Shown: piece by piece, positions 15,405 through 18,819 of the stretch
Position numbering within the stretch: position 1 is the stretch's first letter
How the letters are laid out: every line of letters starts with the position of its first letter
Origin: Thermoplasmatota archaeon
GTDB taxonomy: Archaea; Thermoplasmatota; E2; DHVEG-1
Reading direction: 5' to 3'
Assembly (NCBI GenBank): GCA_016930995.1
Contig: JAFGFQ010000120.1
Coordinates: 1-18,819 of the forward strand
Length of the DNA stretch: 18,819 nt
Translations under genes and position numbers: made by a program
Notes under the pieces: model-generated
Told to the model about the DNA's origin: nothing
Database searches by the model: none
What the model saw: only the letters and a program-made list of their open reading frames with translations

Positions 15405-15508
15405 CGGTCACCAAAGTAGGGATGGAGGTTGGTGACGAGGGTTGTGATTCCCTTTTTTTCGCCTCCATTCCCACCTTATCAGGAAGATTGAATGAGAACA
15501 ACGTGTGA
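15401..15508 (+). CDS. 35-aa protein of unknown function
   Basis: MTVTKVGMEVGDEGCDSLFF and then ASIPTLSGRLNENNV. It has an ATGA overlap with the gene before and GAGGA 8 bases upstream. It overlaps the next gene by 17 bases. Its middle is a T-rich stretch (ccctttttttc) with weak flanking GGGATGGAGG/CCTCCATTCCC symmetry, so this region could instead be a terminator or attenuator. Confidence 0.35.
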   Translation: MTVTKVGMEVGDEGCDSLFFASIPTLSGRLNENNV

Positions 15509-15716
15509 TTATTGCCACCGAAGGATTTCGAAATCACCTGCCACGTTGAAGAAGAATCAGCGGAATTTCTGCGACCGGCAATGTTATGCGAACTACCAAA
15601 AGGAGGTTTGGGTGTATCCAAAACGTGATTGTAAAACGAAGGAACCTTTTATTGCTCGGTTCAAGAAGTTAATCAAGAACGTAATACTTGGTGATAATCC
15701 AAGAATCAAGACTTGA
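15492..15716 (+). CDS. 74-aa zinc-finger protein, HNH-like N-terminal type
   Basis: TCDYCHRRISKSPATLKKNQ, then NFCDRQCYANYQKEVW: CxxC and CxxxC with a basic stretch between them. This is the treble-clef arrangement often found before HNH nuclease domains ('CDYC...K...FCS..C'). No HNH histidine/asparagine motif follows; the remainder is basic (KKLIKNVILG). So a DNA-binding zinc finger or a remnant of an HNH enzyme. AGGAAG precedes the ATG. It is just upstream of the second recombinase. Confidence 0.65.
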   Translation: MRTTCDYCHRRISKSPATLKKNQRNFCDRQCYANYQKEVWVYPKRDCKTKEPFIARFKKLIKNVILGDNPRIKT

Positions 15717-15746
15717 GTTTTAATATAAAACTGATGGGTGCAAGAA

Positions 15747-16394
15747 ATGAACATCATTGAGAACGTATCATCTGAGAAGGAAAAACCTACTGAAAACCAT
15801 ATGAAATCATTCAGTTTTGATAAAAAGATGTGGTATCCATTGGGTCGTGAGGGAACACGAATCCTGAGACCTTGCGAATACAAGATTCTCTATGATGCAG
15901 TTCCGAAGAAGGAATACAAAACCTCATTGAATGCTCTTCTTTTAACGGGGATGAGGTATGTAGAGATGCAACGGTTCCAGGAACATCCTCAATGGTTCGA
16001 TGGGATGTTCATCCATCTCCCTGAAGAAGCGGTTCTCAAACATGAGAGAAAACAGATTGAACGGGATATCCGGTTGAATCCCCTCGGGAGAACTGTGATT
16101 TCGTATTTCCTGGATATCAATTTGAGATTACCCTCGTGGCAAACGTGGAGGGATAATCTGAAACGATGGTCCTTGAAAGCAGGATTGAACCAGAGTATCG
16201 ATTATCCTTTGAGTGTGAAAACCACGAGAAAAACCTGGGAGAGTTGGTTGCTGGCAGTGTATCCTGGTCGTATCACGGAAATCACGTTATCGCAAGGGCA
16301 CACAACAATAACATCAATCAATCATTATCTGAACATCGCATTCACTGAGGAGGATAAAAGGGATATGCGTGATTTTGTGGATGGGTGGATTTGA
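15747..16394 (+). CDS. Second tyrosine recombinase, catalytic domain only
   Basis: 215 aa from the ATG at 15747, with GGGTG 6 bases upstream; an in-frame GTG at 15738 is possible. Active-site pattern: R70 (LLTGMRYVEM), a lysine near 98-102 (KHERK), KxxR at 158-161 (KTTR), H185 (SQGH) and Y194 (NHYLN), nine residues after the histidine as in active enzymes. The second-motif histidine is replaced by lysine, a variant known from poxvirus-type topoisomerase IB. The N-terminal core-binding domain is shorter than normal: only about 45 residues precede the domain. It might be a second integrase, a resolvase for replication products or an accessory protein. The 5261 integrase has the complete architecture. 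Confidence 0.75.
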   Translation: MNIIENVSSEKEKPTENHMKSFSFDKKMWYPLGREGTRILRPCEYKILYDAVPKKEYKTSLNALLLTGMRYVEMQRFQEHPQWFDGMFIHLPEEAVLKHERKQIERDIRLNPLGRTVISYFLDINLRLPSWQTWRDNLKRWSLKAGLNQSIDYPLSVKTTRKTWESWLLAVYPGRITEITLSQGHTTITSINHYLNIAFTEEDKRDMRDFVDGWI

Positions 16395-16413
16395 TTAATG
16401 AGGGTATGCATGA

Positions 16414-16425
16414 TTTTTTATTTTT
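16414..16425 (+). terminator. T-tract after the second recombinase
   Basis: Six T, A, five T starting 20 bases after the recombinase stop; probable transcript end before the membrane-protein array. Confidence 0.4.
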
Positions 16426-16494
16426 CAATTCCCGATAACCTCCCAAAACGATTGATTTATCAACAAACAATGAATATTAACTATGGTGTAAGAA

Positions 16495-16677
16495 ATGAAA
16501 AAAACACGAATTTTTATTTTTATTGGGATTGTCCTTAGTTTAGTTATTATTTCTTTATACGCTATCAGTTTTTTTATTGTTCGTGATTTATTTCCGTTGT
16601 TTTTCTGGATATATCCTATTCTTTTTGCATTTGCTTTATTATCATTAGCAATGGCATGCTTGTTAATGACTAAATAA
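16495..16677 (+). CDS. Two-helix membrane protein, 60 aa (copy 1 of array)
   Basis: Short basic start (MKKTR), helix about 5-27, turn containing RD, helix about 33-57, and MTK at the end. Ribosome site GGTGT 5-6 bases before the ATG. The stop and following bases (AAATAATCA) are the same as after the two next genes, which suggests a common origin although the protein itself has diverged most. Function unknown. Confidence 0.55.
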   Translation: MKKTRIFIFIGIVLSLVIISLYAISFFIVRDLFPLFFWIYPILFAFALLSLAMACLLMTK

Positions 16678-16705
16678 TCATGTGATTGAATGAGGAAAGG
16701 TAATA

Positions 16706-16906
16706 ATGGAAAAAAAGGAAATTAAGCGCCTATATAATGGGAGATGGGCGATATTATTCGCTGGAATTGTATCTATATTTTCAATGATTACTTCAGAATA
16801 CGGAGATAATGCATTCAGATGGTCATTTGTATTTCTCATAGTAGGTATTACAATTTTTATGTTTGAAGTTACAACCTTTATTGCATACTTCCTATCTAAT
16901 AAATAA
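16706..16906 (+). CDS. Two-helix membrane protein, 66 aa (copy 2 of array)
   Basis: Starts MEKKEIKRLYNGR, helix about 14-31 (WAILFAGIVSIFSMI), a short loop with D/R, helix about 38-62, and ends SNK. Clearly related to the next gene: same charged start, same helix spacing, 'AILF-G-VS' in helix 1, 'FLI/LIF..TIT-FM' in helix 2, same SNK-TAA-TCA end. AGGAAAGGTAAT upstream is the ribosome site. Hairpin topology with both ends in the cytoplasm is likely. Confidence 0.6.
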   Translation: MEKKEIKRLYNGRWAILFAGIVSIFSMITSEYGDNAFRWSFVFLIVGITIFMFEVTTFIAYFLSNK

Positions 16907-16936
16907 TCAATTGTTCTCAAGAAAAGGGGATAGAGA

Positions 16937-17131
16937 ATGGAAAAAGAAGACAAACTGAAAAGACAAGTATCAATATATGCTATATTATTCTTAGGAAGTG
17001 TTTCTTTTATAACGATGTTATATTCTTTAAATGATGCCCGATTATTCAATATCTCTCTTGCAATCCTTATATTTACTATAACAGTTTTTATGGCAAACGT
17101 CTTGTATCTTCTTTCGGAATCAAATAAATAA
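16937..17131 (+). CDS. Two-helix membrane protein, 64 aa (copy 3 of array)
   Basis: Starts MEKEDKLKRQVSI, helix about 12-31, loop with NDAR, helix about 37-58, and ends ESNK. Paralogue of the gene before it (see there). GGGGATAGAG lies just upstream of the ATG. It is convergent with the coiled-coil gene, with a palindrome over its stop codon. Small paired membrane proteins may be surface, lysis or exclusion proteins; there is no sequence evidence for a choice. Confidence 0.6.
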   Translation: MEKEDKLKRQVSIYAILFLGSVSFITMLYSLNDARLFNISLAILIFTITVFMANVLYLLSESNK

Positions 17132-17144
17132 TCAGGTGATTATT
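17127..17144. terminator. Palindrome between convergent genes
   Basis: AATAATCA-GG-TGATTATT, a perfect 8-bp inverted repeat with a 2-base centre. It covers the stop codon of the third membrane gene and lies 12 bases from the end of the minus-strand coiled-coil gene. Position suits a bidirectional transcript end; no strong T-run follows, so this is tentative. Confidence 0.4.
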
Positions 17145-17155
17145 CACCATTCAAA

Positions 17156-17611
17156 CTATTTCATATATCTATTCAGATAAGAATCGATATCTAAAAGTTG
17201 ACCAGAGACATCAAGAAGTGAACTGTAAATCTCTCCATATGTTTCATGTAAATAATTTATCTTTGGAAAGAGAGTATCAAATTCCTTGCGAAACCCTCCT
17301 TCTTTTTTTTCTATGGTCAAACTGATATCTTCCCGAATAGATTCATAGGTTCTGTACATTTTTGAAAACTCATTGACAATAAGTAGAATAGCCTTATCAT
17401 TTGCATTATATTTCTCTCGTATTAAACCTATACTTTCATGAATTACTTTAATATAAAAGAATATCCTACTCTTTATCGAGCTGATATCACTACTTACTCT
17501 TGACTTCTCTATTATCTCAATGTCTCTTCCTAATTGTTTTTCTTTCAGTACTTGTTCCCTTCTTTTATTTTCCTCTTCAAGATTGTCGGTTTTTTTCTGT
17601 ATATTGGACAT
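17156..17611 (-). CDS. Coiled-coil protein of unknown function, 151 aa
   Basis: The ATG at 17611 (MSNIQKKTDNLEEENKRREQ) is preferred; a TTG two codons earlier also exists. Residues about 4-40 are a highly charged coiled coil; 45-105 are helical (IFFYIKVIHESIGLIREKYN); the rest is helical with aromatics. Wholly alpha-helical, soluble, no membrane span. Not recognised. Last gene before the right end of the element, transcribed away from it. Confidence 0.65.
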   Translation of the reverse strand: MSNIQKKTDNLEEENKRREQVLKEKQLGRDIEIIEKSRVSSDISSIKSRIFFYIKVIHESIGLIREKYNANDKAILLIVNEFSKMYRTYESIREDISLTIEKKEGGFRKEFDTLFPKINYLHETYGEIYSSLLDVSGQLLDIDSYLNRYMK

Positions 17612-17739
17612 TTTCAATTATCGAACCCCTTAGTGTAAAATCAGAATAGTTCCATTTCTTAAAAGTATATCTGTAGAATATTTTGTATTACCAGTATATG
17701 TTTTTATCAAATCATATCGTTTTTTTCCTCAAGCAATAG

Positions 17740-17782
17740 ATATATGAAGCGCTTGCCGGATAATTGTTAGTAAGGTGAAAAT
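17740..17782 (+). promoter_or_regulatory. Outward-pointing promoter and ribosome site at the right end
   Basis: TATA-like atatat at 17740-17745, then GGTGA at 17774-17778, four bases before the ATG at 17783. Predicted transcription start is near 17768. In the integrated state it reads only into the antisense strand of the MATE gene. In a circular form it would read across the att core into the integrase. The remainder of 17618-17739 holds nothing recognisable besides a weak promoter for the coiled-coil gene. Confidence 0.5.
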
Positions 17783-17866
17783 ATGAAGAAATTATGTAAC
17801 TCTATAGAACGATGTAAGAGTTATTATTCGGCCGCTGTTGATTTTTTTTGTAATCTACTGACGTAG
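17783..17866 (+). CDS. Small frame crossing the right att core
   Basis: In the integrated state it encodes 27 aa (MKKLCNSIERCKSYY from the element, then chromosomal codons to a TAG at 17864-17866), so it is a cut gene. Joined through the core to 5162, it would stay open for 30 further codons to the TGA at 5252-5254 and give a 45-aa protein ending MIVIHRA, 6 bases before the integrase ATG and in the same frame. It has a good ribosome site and a TATA box upstream. It is probably the 5' part of an attP-spanning leader gene. Confidence 0.5.
   Translation: MKKLCNSIERCKSYYSAAVDFFCNLLT
17815..17827. repeat. Right attachment site core (attR)
   Basis: taagagttattat, identical to 5149-5161. It contains the MATE stop codon (TTA at 17824-17826 on the plus strand), so insertion left the MATE protein unchanged. 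Confidence 0.85.
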
Positions 17867-18819
17867 CTTTTCGCCCAGATGAAGGTAATGGCTCCTCCAA
17901 TGATGTTTGCAAGAACCAATCCCCACCAGGCACCGACAAGACCCCAACCTAGCAGTATCGCAAACGTCCCTGCCAGGGGGACAATCAACACGATGGTGCG
18001 AAACACCGTTGCAATCAACGAGTAGGTCCCTTTCCCAAGACCCTGGAACAGTGACGATGACAGCATCCCAAACGCGGTCGCAGGATAAAAGATGCAGATG
18101 ATCCGCAGGAACGTCGTAATGTCATCGCCTATCCGGGCGGTGTCCGCGGATTGCGTAAAAGCTGCAGTGATGACCGGTGCAAGAACAAAGGTCGCTACCC
18201 CGATGGATGTTTCGATGATGATTCCGATTTTCAAGGCGTACATATGAGCGATATCGATTTTTTCAAACGCCCGTGCACCATATGCAGCACCGGTAACCGA
18301 TACGACTGCTGTCGCCATCCCAAGCAGCGGCATCGCCGCCATGGTCGCCACCCGCCATCCTGCTGAAAACACGGCGACACCATCGATACCCCCGACGTTT
18401 TGCACAATCATATTCATCATGAACATCATAATCGACATCGACAGCTGCATTACCGATGCAGGCAGCCCCACCAACAAGATATCCTTCATGATTGCTTTAT
18501 CAAAATGGAACTCACGGAATCTGAACGCCACATACGTATCCTGTTTTAGGAACAACCAGTAAAAAAGAAGCACCGAAGAGATCCCCATGGAGAGGACCGA
18601 CGCCCACGCGGCACCCGGGACCCCTAGGTCGAGTACATAAATGAAAATGGGGTCTAAGATGACATTTAACACTCCACCGAGAACCATCGCCAGCATCGCT
18701 CGTTTCGCGTCCCCCTCAGACCGAAGAATCGCATTTGCGATAAACGAGAAAAAAGTAATGATGCTTGCGGAATACATGATACGAGCATACAACGAAGCAG
18801 TTGCTGTCGTGCGTCCTGC
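17824..18819 (-). CDS. MATE-family efflux transporter, partial (N-terminus outside window)
   Basis: 331 visible residues, open to the window edge; a complete MATE protein has about 450, so roughly the first 120 are missing. About nine membrane helices are visible. Family features: NAILRSEGDAKRAM, LGGVLNVILDPIFIY, GVPGAAWASVLS, VGLPASVMQLSMS, LLGMATAVVSVTGAAYGAR, FQGLGKGTYSLIATVFRT, LVGAWWGLVLANI. It exports drugs or metabolites against a sodium or proton gradient. It was probably convergent with the GAF gene before the element inserted at its stop codon. Base composition is chromosomal. Confidence 0.92.
   Translation of the reverse strand, partial: AGRTTATASLYARIMYSASIITFFSFIANAILRSEGDAKRAMLAMVLGGVLNVILDPIFIYVLDLGVPGAAWASVLSMGISSVLLFYWLFLKQDTYVAFRFREFHFDKAIMKDILLVGLPASVMQLSMSIMMFMMNMIVQNVGGIDGVAVFSAGWRVATMAAMPLLGMATAVVSVTGAAYGARAFEKIDIAHMYALKIGIIIETSIGVATFVLAPVITAAFTQSADTARIGDDITTFLRIICIFYPATAFGMLSSSLFQGLGKGTYSLIATVFRTIVLIVPLAGTFAILLGWGLVGAWWGLVLANIIGGAITFIWAKSYVSRLQKKSTAAE

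Larger units (their letters stand above)
5149..17827. mobile_element. Integrated archaeal mobile element, about 12.7 kb
   Basis: Bounded by a 13-bp perfect direct repeat at 5149-5161 and 17815-17827. With one mismatch it extends to 17 bp (5145-5161, 17811-17827). Just inside the left repeat lies a tyrosine integrase gene reading inward. The enclosed DNA is visibly AT-richer than the chromosomal genes on both sides and is full of small overlapping genes typical of archaeal plasmids and viruses. It has a replication helicase, several likely DNA-binding proteins and two tyrosine recombinases. I find no major capsid protein, portal, terminase, FtsK/HerA-type packaging ATPase or conjugation gene. 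So it is either an integrative plasmid or a virus whose structural genes are not recognisable by eye. Confidence 0.88.

Noticed and set aside
15401..15480. Intrinsic terminator with GGGATGGAGG/CCTCCATTCCC stem
   Set aside because: The stem is imperfect, the loop is long and the T-run lies inside the loop, not after the stem; kept only as a remark on the 35-aa gene.
16398..16535. 45-codon plus-strand frame starting MRVCMIFYFSIPDN
   Set aside because: It runs through the terminator-like T-tract and into the first membrane-protein gene in another frame; no ribosome site.

Overview
The window looks archaeal, probably a euryarchaeote of the Thermoplasmata type. That lineage guess is an inference and is weak; the archaeal call is firmer. 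The evidence is: TATA-box promoters about 25-45 bases upstream of starts, GGTGA/GGAGG-type ribosome sites, many TTG/GTG starts with ATGA overlaps, a bacterial-type gyrB, an endonuclease Q with a C-terminal PCNA-binding motif, and secreted beta-helix proteins of a common archaeal kind. Two base-composition regimes are visible: GC-richer chromosomal genes at both ends, and a clearly AT-richer block in the middle.

Left chromosomal part (1-5148): a partial gyrB on the minus strand, divergent from a probable operon of a Vps62-domain membrane protein, endonuclease Q and a GAF protein of the free-methionine-(R)-sulfoxide-reductase type. Right chromosomal part (17815-18819): a MATE-family transporter on the minus strand, cut by the window edge.

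Middle part (about 5149-17827): an integrated mobile element of about 12.7 kb, bounded by a 13-bp direct repeat (taagagttattat). The right copy overlaps the stop codon of the MATE gene, so the target is the 3' end of a protein gene, not a tRNA. In order it carries: a tyrosine integrase; a divergent ribbon-helix-helix-like regulator; a control region rich in palindromes; a small ribbon-helix-helix protein, a 56-aa protein and a D5/SF3 helicase; a cascade of tiny overlapping genes (zinc ribbons, another ribbon-helix-helix-like protein, a one-helix membrane protein); a minus-strand block of four secreted or membrane proteins including a parallel beta-helix protein; a second plus-strand set with zinc-finger proteins, an unknown 293-aa protein and a second, catalytic-domain-only tyrosine recombinase; three tandem two-helix membrane proteins; and a coiled-coil protein. 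I see no capsid, terminase or packaging ATPase, so it reads as an integrative plasmid or a virus of unknown type.

The most interesting signal is at the ends. The right end carries a TATA box, a ribosome site and an ATG that point out of the element across the att core. If the element is circularised in silico, this reading frame stays open through the core and ends 6 bases before the integrase ATG. The integrase start itself lies in a 12-bp hairpin, whose 5' arm would be translated by that small frame. This suggests that integration disconnects the integrase from its promoter and its coupled leader, and excision reconnects them.
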